Shown: positions 36,926 through 46,309 of the stretch, piece after piece
Numbering within the stretch: position 1 is the first letter of the stretch
Layout: every line of letters starts with the position of its first letter
Assembly (NCBI GenBank): GCA_022426245.1
Contig: JAKMDW010000068.1
Location: 1-55,104 of the forward strand
Source of the DNA: Alphaproteobacteria bacterium
GTDB taxonomy: Bacteria; Pseudomonadota; Alphaproteobacteria; RS24
Direction of reading: 5' to 3'
DNA length: 55,104 nucleotides
The notes under the pieces: generated by a model
Told to the model about the DNA's origin: nothing
The model's database searches: none
Seen by the model: the letters and a program-made list of their open reading frames with translations, nothing else
Made by a program: the position numbers and the translations under genes

Positions 36926-36956
36926 TAATTCACCCACTTCCCGAAGCGGAGCCCTG

Positions 36957-37790
36957 ATGGCCGATACCCAATTTCACCTACACTTAATCTCCGACAGCAC
37001 CGGCGAGACCGTGCAGGCAGTCGCGCGAGCAGTGTGCGCGCAATTTGTCGATGCCGCGCCGCATGAACATATTTACGGCCTGGTGCGCGGGTCGAAAGCC
37101 TTGGCGCGCGCGCTGGATGAGTTAAGGGCCAATCCGGGGCCGGTGATGTATTCCATCCTTGATGATGGGTTGCGCAGCGAGCTGCATGCTGCCTGCGATA
37201 AGATCGGCGTGCCGTGCCTATCGCTTTTGCAGCCCTTCGTAAACTCCCTGGCCCCTTATTTAAAGGTAGAGATCGCCAATAAGCCGGGAAGCCAGCACGC
37301 GCTGGACACGGATTATTTCCACCGCATCAATGCGCTTAACTACACAATCCAACATGATGACGGGCAGAGCCAGGGCGATTTGAACGAGGCGGATATTGTT
37401 TTGACCGGGGTCAGCCGCACCTCAAAAACCCCGACCTGTATTTATCTCGCCAATAAAGGCATTAAGGCTGCCAATGTGCCGCTTGTGCCGGGCATGGACC
37501 CGCCGCGTGAGTTGCTGGAAGCGCACCACCCGCTCATTGTCGGCCTCACCAACAGCCCCGAACGCCTGCAGGCGATACGCCGCAATCGGCTGTTGACGCT
37601 CAATGAGGATAATGAGACGGAATATATCGACCCGGAGCTTATTCGCGGCGAAGTGGCTGAAGCGCGGCGCTTATTCACCCGGCAAAAATGGCCGGTCATT
37701 GATGTAACGCGGCGCTCGGTTGAAGAGATCGCCAGTGCCATTTTGAACCTGTATCAAGAACGTGAAAAAACCCATCATGCAACTGACTAA
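36957..37790 (+). CDS. pyruvate,phosphate dikinase / PEP synthase regulatory protein (DUF299)
   Basis: This 277-residue bifunctional kinase/pyrophosphorylase family protein switches PPDK or PEP synthase on and off by ADP-dependent phosphorylation and Pi-dependent removal. Visible motifs are LHLISDSTGETVQAVARA at the N-terminus and the P-loop-like TGVSRTSKTPTCIYLANKG (about 146-164), followed by VPLVPGMDPP. CGGAG lies 5 nt before ATG. It is the first gene right of the origin gap, equivalent to RP001 in Rickettsia. It ends within the start region of maf. Confidence 0.95.
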   Translation: MADTQFHLHLISDSTGETVQAVARAVCAQFVDAAPHEHIYGLVRGSKALARALDELRANPGPVMYSILDDGLRSELHAACDKIGVPCLSLLQPFVNSLAPYLKVEIANKPGSQHALDTDYFHRINALNYTIQHDDGQSQGDLNEADIVLTGVSRTSKTPTCIYLANKGIKAANVPLVPGMDPPRELLEAHHPLIVGLTNSPERLQAIRRNRLLTLNEDNETEYIDPELIRGEVAEARRLFTRQKWPVIDVTRRSVEEIASAILNLYQEREKTHHATD

Positions 37791-38376
37791 AAAACTGACG
37801 CTTGCCTCTAAAAGTAAAATCCGCGCTGCCATATTAAGTGGCGCCGGTCTCGATTTTTCAGTGCAGGTTTCCGGCGTTGATGAGGATGCGCTTAAAAACA
37901 CCCATAAGGGCGCTGCCGAAGCGCTGGCTTTGGCTCTGGCCGAGGCGAAAGCCAAAGCAACAGAAAGGGCAGCGGGTGATGGCGGCCTGATTATCGGGGC
38001 CGACCAAATTCTTGAATGCGATGGCGTATTGTATGACAAGCCGGACGACATGGAAGAGGCGCGGCATAATTTGAAGATTTTTCGCGGCCAAACGCATTAT
38101 CTGGTTGGCGCGGTGGTGTTGGTTGAGGACGGACAAACGGTTTGGTCGCATTGCGGCCGCGTTGCCCTGACCATGCGCGATTTTTCCGATGTGTTTCTCG
38201 ATGCCTATTTGGCCACTGCGGGGGAGCAAATTTTAAGCTCTGTCGGCGGCTATCAACTTGAGGGCTTGGGCGCGCATTTATTCGCCCATATTGACGGCGA
38301 TTATTTCTCCATTTTAGGCTTGCCGCTCTTGCCTTTGCTCAATGGCTTGCGCGTCCATGGCGGGCTGGTCGCATGA
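37777..38376 (+). CDS. Maf-family nucleoside triphosphate pyrophosphatase
   Basis: This 199-residue house-cleaning enzyme hydrolyses non-canonical or pyrimidine NTPs to NMP and PPi. N-terminal LTLASKSKIRAAIL, ADQILECDGVLYDKPDDMEEAR and YQLEGLGAHLFAHIDGDYFSILGLPL match the family. A GTG at 37762 would overlap the preceding gene by 29 nt; the ATG at 37777 is used. It precedes aroE, as in many alphaproteobacteria. Confidence 0.94.
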   Translation: MQLTKKLTLASKSKIRAAILSGAGLDFSVQVSGVDEDALKNTHKGAAEALALALAEAKAKATERAAGDGGLIIGADQILECDGVLYDKPDDMEEARHNLKIFRGQTHYLVGAVVLVEDGQTVWSHCGRVALTMRDFSDVFLDAYLATAGEQILSSVGGYQLEGLGAHLFAHIDGDYFSILGLPLLPLLNGLRVHGGLVA

Positions 38377-38389
38377 CGGGCTTTTCACC

Positions 38390-39247
38390 ATGATGCGCCC
38401 ATCAGGCAAGCTGGCCATTATTGGCTGGCCGGTCAGCCATTCGCGCTCGCCGCTCATTCATAATTATTGGTTGGCCGCGCACGGCTTGCCGGCGCTCTAT
38501 GAGGCCTATCCGATAAGCCCGACCGATGATTTTGGCGCCGCATTGCGCGCCATGGCTGATGCCGGGTTTGTCGGTGCGAATGTCACCGTGCCGCATAAGG
38601 AGGCGGCTTTTGCCGCAATGGATGCGCTAAGCCCCGCGGCGCAAACACTCGGCGCGGTTAACACGATTAGCTTTAAAGACGGCCGCCTGCTGGGCGACAA
38701 TACCGATGGCGACGGTTTTTTGGCCGGGCTCGAAGCGGCTGCGCCAGACCATGGCGGCAAGGATGGTTGGCAAAATGCCCCGGCTCTGGTGCTTGGGGCC
38801 GGGGGTGCTGCGCGCGCCATTGTCGCGGCCCTCGGGCGCGCTGGTATCCCAGACATTCGCTTGGTCAACCGCACCCGCGATAGAGCCGAGGCGTTATCCG
38901 GCCTTGCCGCCAGTATTGCTGTCGGTGATTGGGACGCCCGCGCCAAGCTGGCTGATGGCTGCGGGCTTTTGGTCAACACTACCAGCCTCGGCATGGCGGG
39001 TCAGCCCCCGCTCGATATGCCATTGGACAGACTAAAAAAAGCTGCGCTGGTCAGCGATATTGTTTATACGCCGCGACACACAGAACTTTTGCGCAAGGCG
39101 CAACAGGGTGGATTTATTGCGGTTGATGGTCTTGGCATGCTGCTCAATCAAGCGGCATTGTCGTTTGAGATTTGGACTGATACGCGCCCGCGCATTGACG
39201 ATGGCTTGCGCGCTTTACTGTTGGCAGATTTGACGAAAAAGGATTAG
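38390..39247 (+). CDS. aroE: shikimate dehydrogenase
   Basis: This 285-residue NADP enzyme reduces 3-dehydroshikimate in aromatic amino acid synthesis. It has PVSHSRSPLIHN (14-25) with substrate-binding serines, NVTVPHKEAA (64-73) with catalytic K70, D106 in GDNTDGDGF, and the nucleotide motif GAGGAARAI (136-144). VSDIVYTPRHTELL lies near the C-terminus. Two ATGs stand in tandem (38390 and 38393), 13 nt past the maf stop. Confidence 0.96.
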   Translation: MMRPSGKLAIIGWPVSHSRSPLIHNYWLAAHGLPALYEAYPISPTDDFGAALRAMADAGFVGANVTVPHKEAAFAAMDALSPAAQTLGAVNTISFKDGRLLGDNTDGDGFLAGLEAAAPDHGGKDGWQNAPALVLGAGGAARAIVAALGRAGIPDIRLVNRTRDRAEALSGLAASIAVGDWDARAKLADGCGLLVNTTSLGMAGQPPLDMPLDRLKKAALVSDIVYTPRHTELLRKAQQGGFIAVDGLGMLLNQAALSFEIWTDTRPRIDDGLRALLLADLTKKD

Positions 39248-39251
39248 CCCC

Positions 39252-39887
39252 ATGTATCTTATCGGACTGACCGGCTCTATCGGCATGGGCAAATCGGCCA
39301 CCGCGACATTGTTCCAAGAAGCCGGCGTGCCGGTTTATGATGCCGACGCTGCTGTCCATGCGCTTTATGAAAAAGGCGGCGCGGCTGTTGCGCCGGTCGG
39401 TGATTTGGTGCCCGAGGCGATTGTCGACGGGGCGGTTGACCGCGCCGTTTTGGGGCAGCACGTGCTGCGCGATGGCGCAAAATTAAAAGCGCTGGAGGCG
39501 ATTGTTCATCCGCTGGCCGGGCAAAGCCAGTTTGATTTTTTGGCGCAGGCGCAAGCCGATAACGCCCCCGCCGTGGTTTTGGATATCCCGCTTTTGTTTG
39601 AAACCGGCGGCGCGGCTTTTGTTGATTGCGTGGTTGTGGTCTCGGCCCCGTTTGAGCTGCAAAAGCAGCGCGTCTTGGCGCGCGACGGCATGAGCGAGGC
39701 GCGGTTTAACGATATTCTGGCCAAGCAGGTTCCGGATAAAGACAAGCGCGCCAAAGCTGATTTTATTGTGGACAGCGCGATATCAATAGAAGACGCGCGC
39801 ACCCAAGTGCATGCTATTTTAGAGGCGATTAAAGGGCGTGCGGGCAGCGCCTATGAGGCGCGCATGGCTCGGTTTAAAAACCGCTAG
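39252..39887 (+). CDS. coaE: dephospho-CoA kinase
   Basis: This 211-residue kinase does the last step of CoA synthesis. It has P-loop GSIGMGKS (8-15), [12 protein letters not shown] and [12 protein letters not shown]. The lid region [17 protein letters not shown] is typical. It follows aroE after 4 nt and precedes dnaQ. A second CoA-pathway kinase gene, coaA, lies 7 kb downstream. Confidence 0.95.
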   Translation: MYLIGLTGSIGMGKSATATLFQEAGVPVYDADAAVHALYEKGGAAVAPVGDLVPEAIVDGAVDRAVLGQHVLRDGAKLKALEAIVHPLAGQSQFDFLAQAQADNAPAVVLDIPLLFETGGAAFVDCVVVVSAPFELQKQRVLARDGMSEARFNDILAKQVPDKDKRAKADFIVDSAISIEDARTQVHAILEAIKGRAGSAYEARMARFKNR

Positions 39888-39913
39888 CTGCGGCGCAGAA
39901 AAAGGAGCGCGAC

Positions 39914-40657
39914 ATGCGCGAGATTGTTCTTGATACCGAAACCACCGGCCTTGATCCGGCGCGCGGCGACCGTATTGTTGAAATCGGTTGCCTTGAATTG
40001 GTCAATCGCTTGCCGACCGGCCAGACCTATCACGTCTACATAAACCCGGAGCGCGATATGCCGCGCGAGGCTGAGGCTGTGCATGGGCTGAGCGAGAAGT
40101 TTTTGTCTGACAAGCCGCTCTTTGCTGAGATTGCCGATGAGTTTGCGGCTTTTGTCAAAGGCGCGGCGTTGATCATTCACAATGCCAGCTTTGATATGAA
40201 ATTCCTAAATGCCGAATTGGCCAAGCTGGGTCGCGACGATTTGCGCGATAATGAAATTATCGACACGCTGTCGATGGCGCGCAAAAAATTTCCGGGCGCG
40301 CCTGCCAGCCTTGATGCCCTATGTCGCCGCTTCGGGGTGGATAATTCCAACCGAGACCTGCATGGCGCGCTGATTGATAGCGAATTGCTGGCCGGTGTGT
40401 ATCTCGAATTATCGGGCGGGCGTCAGCCGGGTCTGGTGTTTCAGGCCGATGCCGCCAAAGCCGAAGCGGGACAAAACCGGTCACCGGCAGCAGGGGTAGG
40501 GGTGGGGGCAGAGGCAGAGGCACTGCACCCCAAACAACCGCGCCGGCGTCGCGAAACGCCTTTGGCGCCTCGCCTTAATGCGGCTGAGCGCGCGGCACAT
40601 CAGAGCTTTTTGCAAACCCTGCCGCAGCGCGCCTTGTGGCTCAAAAACGAAGACTAA
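39914..40657 (+). CDS. dnaQ: DNA polymerase III epsilon (proofreading) subunit
   Basis: This 247-residue 3'-5' exonuclease has Exo I DTETTGLD (7-14), Exo [16 protein letters not shown] and Exo III-epsilon [17 protein letters not shown], keeping all acidic metal ligands and the catalytic His. The tail after residue ~185 is Ala/Gly/Glu-rich ([12 protein letters not shown]), from an in-frame 6-nt repeat, and should bind the alpha subunit. AAGGAG lies 8 nt before ATG. Confidence 0.96.
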   Translation: MREIVLDTETTGLDPARGDRIVEIGCLELVNRLPTGQTYHVYINPERDMPREAEAVHGLSEKFLSDKPLFAEIADEFAAFVKGAALIIHNASFDMKFLNAELAKLGRDDLRDNEIIDTLSMARKKFPGAPASLDALCRRFGVDNSNRDLHGALIDSELLAGVYLELSGGRQPGLVFQADAAKAEAGQNRSPAAGVGVGAEAEALHPKQPRRRRETPLAPRLNAAERAAHQSFLQTLPQRALWLKNED

Positions 40658-40675
40658 ATTATTAATAGCGGCGGG

Positions 40676-41191
40676 CTAATTGACCGGCTCGCCCTCATTG
40701 GGGCCATCCGGCGCATCAGATGCGCCCTCAGATGCCGCCTCGTTTTGCTGATAAAGTGCCATGAAATCAATCGGGTCGAGCATAATCGGCGGATAGCCGC
40801 CATCGCGGGTCGCATCGGCCAGCACGCGGCGGGCAAAGGGGAAAATTTGGCGCGGCGCCTCAATCAGCAAGACCGGCTTGGCCTCATTCTCGGGAATGTT
40901 GATAAGGCGAAAGACACCGCAATATTCCAGCTCGGCAATGAATTGCACATTGTCTCCATTTTTGGCCTCGACACGAAACTTCAAGCCGACCTCATAATCA
41001 GTATCAGATAATTTACGCGCACCGACATTGGCGTTCACGCCAATCTCAGGCTGCATATCGGCAAAATTGGGTGCACCCGGATTTTCAAAAGATAAATCGC
41101 GGACATATTGCACCATGATTTGTAAGCCCGGCGCGCCAGCTTCAGCGGCAGCTTGGTTCTCGGTTTCTGGCGTATCTGGCGTATCTGACAT
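40676..41191 (-). CDS. secB: protein-export chaperone SecB
   Basis: This 171-residue tetrameric chaperone keeps preproteins unfolded and hands them to SecA. The core runs [21 protein letters not shown] (about 22-42) through [31 protein letters not shown]-type sequence. Acidic N- and C-terminal tails flank it ([27 protein letters not shown]). The N-terminal tail is coded by an in-frame 9-nt repeat. It faces dnaQ and follows fxsA on the same strand. Confidence 0.95.
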   Translation of the reverse strand: [171 protein letters not shown]

Positions 41192-41285
41192 GGGTGTCTC
41201 CTTTATGAGCGGCGACCATAAACTCTTTTTCGCGCAAGAAAAGCTGAAAATGAGTTAACCCAGGCCGCTATTTGCTTACCCGTTA

Positions 41286-41348
41286 CCAGGCCCATCATCA
41301 AGGCCCGTCATCAAGGCCTGCCATCAAGGTCGTCATCAAGGTCGTCAT
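41286..41348. repeat. 12/13-nt tandem repeat across the fxsA stop
   Basis: Five units start at 41286, 41299, 41312 (13 nt each) and 41325, 41337 (12 nt each), core CAAGGCCNGTCAT on the + strand. The 12-nt copies encode the DDDL/DDDL end of FxsA. The change to 13 nt shifts the frame and creates the stop (TCA at 41311-41313) at a unit junction. Confidence 0.93.
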
Positions 41349-41805
41349 CAATGCGGTAATCGCCCTCAATCGTTTTGTCGCCCGCATCGTCACGATGAGA
41401 TGCACCATCCGCCGCATGCCAGCGGCGGCCCGGGCGCACGCGCATAATATGCGGCAGCAGCGCCTCAAGAACAGCGCTGATGAGGAACAGTCGCGCGGGT
41501 CGAAACAGGCATAAAAACCCGACAGCATCGGTAAGAAAACCGGGCAATAAAAGCAGGCCACCGCCCAATAAAATCAACAGGCCATGAGCCGCTGCCGCCA
41601 AAGGCGGGCGCCCGGCGGCCTGCGCGCTTTGCGCTTCTTGCAAGACCGCAAGGCCCTGTCGGCGCATCGCCGATACACCAATAGCGGCGGTTAGGAATAT
41701 CAATAAAATGGTCCCGCCCGCGCCCAGCGCGCCGCCGATTTCAATGAACAGATAAATCTCAATAATCGGCAGAATAATGAGCAGAAATAGTGCCAATAGC
41801 CCCAT
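41311..41805 (-). CDS. fxsA: FxsA-family membrane protein
   Basis: This 164-residue protein has three to four hydrophobic helices (MGLLALFLLIILPIIEIYLFI; GTILLIFLTAAIGVSAM; HGLLILLGGGLLLLPGFLTDAVGFLCLF) and a polar C-tail. FxsA proteins are named for relief of phage T7 exclusion by F plasmid; cellular function is unknown. AAAGAGG 5 nt before the ATG at 41803-41805 sets the start; the longer open frame to 42237 overlaps the divergent Tim44-like gene. The acidic end RIDDDLDDDLDGRP is made by a tandem repeat. Confidence 0.92.
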   Translation of the reverse strand: MGLLALFLLIILPIIEIYLFIEIGGALGAGGTILLIFLTAAIGVSAMRRQGLAVLQEAQSAQAAGRPPLAAAAHGLLILLGGGLLLLPGFLTDAVGFLCLFRPARLFLISAVLEALLPHIMRVRPGRRWHAADGASHRDDAGDKTIEGDYRIDDDLDDDLDGRP

Positions 41806-41910
41806 AAAAACCTCTTTCCTGCGCCAGCATAACGCAGTTATGAGGAAAGGCCAGCGCTTTGCATTTTCCCAAAAAAAGGTCATAGTGTCGCTCAGAAAAA
41901 GGATAATGAT

Positions 41911-42657
41911 ATGGACCCGCTTAATCTTATATTGCTGATAATCGTGGCGCTGATTGGCTGGCGCTTGCGTTCGGTTTTGGGCACGCGCAATGATGATGAA
42001 AAGCCGAGCAGCCGCGCCGATGCCTATCGCCTTAATCGCGACGCTTACGAAAACCCAACGCGTGTTGGTGGTGACGATAAAGAGGGCGACATTAAAGAAA
42101 GCCCACGCGCCGATGCGCCGGCGGCTGATGCGCCGCAAAATGGCGACACAACCGATACGCAGCCGGACGCCGGTCAAGACACACAGACGGCGATTGATGA
42201 TGCGCCGCAAATCGGTCGCGGCCTGGCATATTTGCACGGGATCGACCCTGATTTTGATGAGGCCGAGTTTTTAGAGGGCGCGGGCCGCGCCTATGAGATG
42301 ATTTTGACCGCCTTTGCCGCCGGTGACTTGTCTGACGTGCAGGGGTTTTTGGGCGATGATGTGGCCAGCGGATTTGAGGGTGCGATTGGAGAGCGCGAAA
42401 TGGCGGGTCAAAAATTGGAGACGCGCATTCTGCGCCTCGACCGACCGGCGCTTGATGATGCCGAGATCAATGGCGCGGTGGTGCGCCTTGATGTGCGCTT
42501 CCGGGCTGAGATTATTTCAGCCGCCTATGCCGCCGATACAGTTTTGGACGAAGATAATTTGCCCGCCCCGACAACGACGATTGATGTCTGGAGCTTTGAG
42601 GGCACACACAGCGCGGCCAATGCGGGCTGGAAGCTGGTGGCCACCCGCGCGGGCTGA
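41911..42657 (+). CDS. Tim44/TimA-like domain protein
   Basis: This 248-residue protein starts with an uncleaved membrane helix (LNLILLIIVALIGWRLRSVLG). An acidic low-complexity linker (about 30-100) follows, then a Tim44-like C-terminal domain (FLEGAGRAYEMILTAFAAGDLSDVQGFLGDDVASGF ... WKLVATRAG). Alphaproteobacterial TimA is considered the relative of mitochondrial Tim44. It lies divergent from fxsA-secB; the mltA gene often found next is absent here. Confidence 0.88.
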   Translation: MDPLNLILLIIVALIGWRLRSVLGTRNDDEKPSSRADAYRLNRDAYENPTRVGGDDKEGDIKESPRADAPAADAPQNGDTTDTQPDAGQDTQTAIDDAPQIGRGLAYLHGIDPDFDEAEFLEGAGRAYEMILTAFAAGDLSDVQGFLGDDVASGFEGAIGEREMAGQKLETRILRLDRPALDDAEINGAVVRLDVRFRAEIISAAYAADTVLDEDNLPAPTTTIDVWSFEGTHSAANAGWKLVATRAG

Positions 42658-42678
42658 GGTTTGCGCATATTCGAGCCG

Positions 42679-43284
42679 ATGATGACGGATAAAAACGCAC
42701 GTAAAGGGAAAAATAAAGCCGCCCCAAAAGATGTGGACGGCAAAGCGGCTTGGGCGCGCTTGACGGCCAGCGCCAAACCGCTGACCGGCGAGACGCGCAA
42801 CCGCCATTTGCCTGAAAAGAGTGCGGGTCTAGAAAACACCCCGAAAAGCCGCAGCGATGCCAGCGCGCCGGTGAAACAACCGACCCAAGGCACGTCCGCC
42901 CTAATGCCAAAAGCGTCCCCTGCCAAATCGCCCCCTGTTAGGCCGACACCGCAAGGTGATTTGCAATTGCGCACACGCCGTCGCTTGTCGCGCGGCACGA
43001 TATCGCTGGATGGGAAGCTTGACCTGCACGGGCTGACGCTTTTGGAGGCCGAGGCAGCGCTGGCACGCTTTGTGGCGCGCGCGCAGACCCAACATCATAT
43101 TTGGCTATTAGTGGTCACCGGCAAGGGCACGGGCGGCGAAGGCAAGCTGCGCCGTGCTTTGCCCGAATGGCTGGACCGCGGTGCGCTGGCCGGTCGGGTT
43201 GTTGAATACGGCCCTGCCGCGCCCAATCATGGGGGTGGCGGTGCGTTTTATTTGCGCCTGCGGCGCATGAAGGCGTCGTCCTAG
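42679..43284 (+). CDS. Smr-domain protein
   Basis: This 201-residue protein has a basic, disordered N-terminal half and a C-terminal Smr domain with KLDLHGLTLLEAEAALARFV (LDLHG), VVTGKGTGGEGKLRRALPEWL (TGKG) and a HGGGGAFYLRLRR end. Smr domains can nick DNA or RNA. The stand-alone form without a MutS core is common in proteobacteria. Two tandem ATGs (42679, 42682) lie 22 nt past the Tim44-like gene's stop. Confidence 0.9.
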   Translation: MMTDKNARKGKNKAAPKDVDGKAAWARLTASAKPLTGETRNRHLPEKSAGLENTPKSRSDASAPVKQPTQGTSALMPKASPAKSPPVRPTPQGDLQLRTRRRLSRGTISLDGKLDLHGLTLLEAEAALARFVARAQTQHHIWLLVVTGKGTGGEGKLRRALPEWLDRGALAGRVVEYGPAAPNHGGGGAFYLRLRRMKASS

Positions 43285-43394
43285 CATTTGAGCGGCGGCC
43301 CGTTCAGCAGTAGCGCTTTGAAAAGTGCTCGAACATTGCTACAAGAAGCCAGCTAGGCACTAGCTGAATTATGAGCTGGATAAAGGATTGCATC

Positions 43395-44003
43395 ATGGCG
43401 GCTCGCATTGGCGAACAATCCCGCGCGACCAAAGAAACCGAGATTAGCGTTAAGGTTAATTTGGACGGCAGCGGCACTTATAATGTCTCAACCGGCATTG
43501 GTTTTCTTGACCATATGATGGAGCAATTATCGCGCCATTCGCTGATCGATATCGACCTGGAGGCTAAGGGCGATCTGCATATTGATTTCCACCACACAAC
43601 CGAGGATACCGGCATTGTGCTGGGCGAGGCCGTGCGCGAAGCGCTGGGTGATTTTAAAGGGCTGACGCGCTATGGCAGCGCCACCATTCCGATGGATGAA
43701 ACCTGCACGAGGGTATCGCTGGATGTGTCGCAACGCCCTTATCTGATTTGGCAGGTCAATCTGTCGAAGCCCAAATTGGGCGAGATGGACACGGAATTAT
43801 TCAAAGAATGGTTTCAGGCCTTTGCTCAATCGGCGGGCATTACCCTGCATGTCGAAAATCTTTATGGCGAAAACAATCACCATATTGTTGAAAGCTGCTT
43901 TAAGGCATTGGCGCGGGCTTTGCGTCAGGCCATTGAAATTGACCCGCGCAAGGCCGATGAGGTGCCATCGACCAAAGGGGTTTTGGGCAGCAAGGGCGCT
44001 TAG
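43395..44003 (+). CDS. hisB: imidazoleglycerol-phosphate dehydratase
   Basis: This 202-residue Mn-dependent enzyme of histidine synthesis has [26 protein letters not shown] (metal-binding HH...E) and [21 protein letters not shown]. It is the monofunctional form with no phosphatase domain. AAAGGA 8 nt before the ATG at 43395 decides the start over an upstream one at 43371. It is first of the hisB-H-A-F-E run. Confidence 0.97.
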   Translation: MAARIGEQSRATKETEISVKVNLDGSGTYNVSTGIGFLDHMMEQLSRHSLIDIDLEAKGDLHIDFHHTTEDTGIVLGEAVREALGDFKGLTRYGSATIPMDETCTRVSLDVSQRPYLIWQVNLSKPKLGEMDTELFKEWFQAFAQSAGITLHVENLYGENNHHIVESCFKALARALRQAIEIDPRKADEVPSTKGVLGSKGA

Positions 44004-44008
44004 GGCCA

Positions 44009-44680
44009 GTGAGCCAAGCCGCCCCTTCCATTGTCATTATTGATTACGGCTCGGGCAATTTGCGCTCGGCCGAAAAGGCCTTTGCGCGCGCCGCAGCCCA
44101 AACGGCCAAGCCGCGGGATGTTTTGGTTTCGGGCGAACCGGAGCATTTGCGACACGCCGAGCATATTATCCTGCCCGGCGTCGGCGCGTTTGGCGATTGC
44201 GCCGATGGCTTGCGCGCCATTGATGGTATGGTTGAGGCGCTGAATGAGCGGGTTATCAAGGACGGAAAGCCGTTTCTCGGTATTTGTGTCGGCATGCAGC
44301 TTATGTGCCAAAGCGGGGTCGAACGGGCCGCCGAGGGTCGTCCGCATCAGGGCCTTGGCTGGTTCGATGCCGAGGTGCGTGCGATCAATGTTCCCGCCCC
44401 GCTGAAAGTTCCGCATATGGGTTGGAATGAGATAAGCGTCGCCCATACGCATAAAGTCATTGCCCCGCTTCACGGACAAGATGTTTATTTCGTGCACGGC
44501 TTTGCCGCGCAAGTGCTGTCTGATGACGGCGCGCAAGACATTGCGGCGGTGACAGATTATGGCGGGCCGGTGACGGCGATACTGGCGCGCGATAATTATA
44601 TCGGCGTGCAATTCCACCCCGAAAAAAGCCAAGCAGTGGGGCTGTCTTTCATTCAGCGTTTTTTGGAGTGGCGCGCATGA
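44009..44680 (+). CDS. hisH: imidazole glycerol phosphate synthase, glutaminase subunit
   Basis: This 223-residue class I glutamine amidotransferase has nucleophile C93 in [12 protein letters not shown], oxyanion LPGVGAFG, and His/Glu in VQFHPEKSQ near the end. It supplies ammonia to HisF. The start is GTG, 5 nt past the hisB stop. The hisA ATG overlaps its stop by 4 nt. Confidence 0.97.
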   Translation: MSQAAPSIVIIDYGSGNLRSAEKAFARAAAQTAKPRDVLVSGEPEHLRHAEHIILPGVGAFGDCADGLRAIDGMVEALNERVIKDGKPFLGICVGMQLMCQSGVERAAEGRPHQGLGWFDAEVRAINVPAPLKVPHMGWNEISVAHTHKVIAPLHGQDVYFVHGFAAQVLSDDGAQDIAAVTDYGGPVTAILARDNYIGVQFHPEKSQAVGLSFIQRFLEWRA

Positions 44681-45429
44681 TTTTATTTCCTGCCATTGAT
44701 TTGAAACAGGGCCAATGCGTGCGCCTCGAGCAAGGCGATATGGCGCGCGCCACCGTGTTCAACACGGATGCAGCGGCACAAGCTGCGCAATTTGCCGAAC
44801 AGGGTTTTTCGCATTTGCATATTGTCGACCTTGATGGCGCTTTTGCCGGAGCCAGCGTTAACCGCACCGCCGTGGAGGCGATTGTTGGCGCGACCCAAGC
44901 CAAGATCCAGCTGGGCGGCGGCATTCGCAGTCTGCAGAATATCGAAGACTGGCTGGCTGCGGGCATTGATCGCGTGATTTTGGGTACGCTCGCCATGCGC
45001 GCGCCGGCGCTGGTTATCGAGGCCTGCCAAAAATTCCCGGGCCGGATTTCGGTCGGCATTGATGCGCGCAATGGATTTGTCGCCGTTGAGGGCTGGGCCG
45101 AAGCGACTGAAATGAGGGTCGGTGAGCTGGCGGCGCGGTTTGAAGATGCCGGTGTCGCCGCGCTGATTTATACTGATATTGACCGCGATGGTTTGCTCAA
45201 AGGCGTCAATATTGAAGCCACGCAAAAACTTGCAGACAGCACCTCCATTCCGGTGATTGCCTCCGGTGGGCTGGCCGGATTGGATGATGTGAAGGCGTTG
45301 CTGGCGCTGGCGGATAAGGGCTCGAAAAGCGCGACTGGAAGCGGTATCATCGGCGCTATATCGGGGCGCGCACTTTATGATGGACGCCTTGACGCCGCCG
45401 CTGTCCTGGCGCTGGACGGGGTCGAATAG
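44677..45429 (+). CDS. hisA: ProFAR isomerase
   Basis: This 250-residue (beta/alpha)8 isomerase converts ProFAR to PRFAR. It has catalytic D8 in [23 protein letters not shown] for phosphate, and [14 protein letters not shown] with the second Asp. Overlaps hisH by 4 nt (ATGA). About residues 209-214 the sequence KGSKSATGS is a small Ser/Lys insert. Confidence 0.97.
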   Translation: MILFPAIDLKQGQCVRLEQGDMARATVFNTDAAAQAAQFAEQGFSHLHIVDLDGAFAGASVNRTAVEAIVGATQAKIQLGGGIRSLQNIEDWLAAGIDRVILGTLAMRAPALVIEACQKFPGRISVGIDARNGFVAVEGWAEATEMRVGELAARFEDAGVAALIYTDIDRDGLLKGVNIEATQKLADSTSIPVIASGGLAGLDDVKALLALADKGSKSATGSGIIGAISGRALYDGRLDAAAVLALDGVE

Positions 45430-45439
45430 GAGCACTTTT

Positions 45440-46216
45440 ATGCTGAAAATTCGCATCATTCCCTGCCTCGATGTTCATGATGGGCGGGTCGTCAAAGGCG
45501 TTAATTTCGTTGACCTTATTGATGCGGGCGATCCGGTCGAAGCGGCGCGCGCCTATGACGCTGCCGGCGCAGATGAATTATGCTTTCTCGATATTTCTGC
45601 CAGCCATGAGGGCCGCGACACGCTGGTCGACATGGTGCGCCGCACGGCAGAACAATGCTTTATGCCGCTGACCGTCGGCGGTGGGGTGCGCGAAACCGCC
45701 GATGTGCGCAAGCTGTTATTGGCCGGCGCCGATAAAGTGTCGTTTAACACGGCGGCGGTCAAAAACCCTGAAGTGATAGAAGCCGCCGCCCGGAAATTTG
45801 GCAGCCAATGCATTGTTGTCGCTATCGACGCAAAAAAAACCGATGAGGATAAAGACGGCGCGCGCTGGGAAATTTTTACCCATGGCGGGCGCGAGGCGAC
45901 GGGCATTGAAGCGATTGGATTTGCCCGCAATATGGCGGCGCGCGGTGCCGGTGAAATTTTGCTGACATCGATGGACCGGGATGGCACAAAATCGGGGTTT
46001 GATTTGGCGCTCACCCGCGCCATTGCCGATGCTGTGCCGGTGCCGGTCATTGCCTCTGGCGGTGTCGGCGCGCTTGAGCATTTGGTGGCAGGGGTGCGCG
46101 ACGGTCATGCCAGCGCGGTTCTGGCTGCCTCAATATTTCATTTCGGCACTTATACGATTGGGGAGGCGCGGGCCGCCTTGGCGGCTGCCGGATTGCCGGT
46201 GCGCATGGCTTCTTAA
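45440..46216 (+). CDS. hisF: imidazole glycerol phosphate synthase, cyclase subunit
   Basis: This 258-residue cyclase pairs with HisH to form IGP and AICAR. It has D11 in [35 protein letters not shown] and [15 protein letters not shown] with the second catalytic Asp. AGGAG 8 nt before the ATG at 45440 sets the start; a longer frame back to 45377 overlaps hisA. Confidence 0.98.
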   Translation: MLKIRIIPCLDVHDGRVVKGVNFVDLIDAGDPVEAARAYDAAGADELCFLDISASHEGRDTLVDMVRRTAEQCFMPLTVGGGVRETADVRKLLLAGADKVSFNTAAVKNPEVIEAAARKFGSQCIVVAIDAKKTDEDKDGARWEIFTHGGREATGIEAIGFARNMAARGAGEILLTSMDRDGTKSGFDLALTRAIADAVPVPVIASGGVGALEHLVAGVRDGHASAVLAASIFHFGTYTIGEARAALAAAGLPVRMAS

Positions 46217-46309
46217 AACGGGAACTGCGAAAACGGGCAGAAGAGGGTTTGAGTTTGGTGCGAAAAACCGTTAGTCAAACGAAATAAAGAGTAAATATGG
46301 AGCGAGCAT

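Larger units (their letters stand above)
36501..36956. other. candidate chromosomal replication origin (oriC)
   Basis: This 456-nt noncoding gap lies between divergent hemE and PPSR(DUF299) genes, the position of Cori in Caulobacter. On the hemE side is an AT-rich tract with TTATTTAAATAAATAAAGG (36522-36540) and a (GTT)n run, a plausible unwinding element. DnaA-box-like nonamers: 36653-36661, 36754-36762 and 36763-36771 (leftward), 36908-36916 and 36917-36925, plus a weaker one at 36595. Short dyads occur at 36685-36699 (CCAGT/ACTGG) and 36707-36726 (CAGTCC/GGACTG), and a 10-bp inverted repeat at 36797 and 36871. Flanking genes point outward. Confidence 0.85.

Noticed and set aside
36680-36933. 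Two short leftward open frames in the origin gap
   Set aside because: No ribosome site, no family resemblance, and they cover the DnaA-like boxes.
41806-42237. 144-residue N-terminal extension of fxsA
   Set aside because: It overlaps the divergent Tim44-like gene; the ATG at 41803-41805 has a strong ribosome site.
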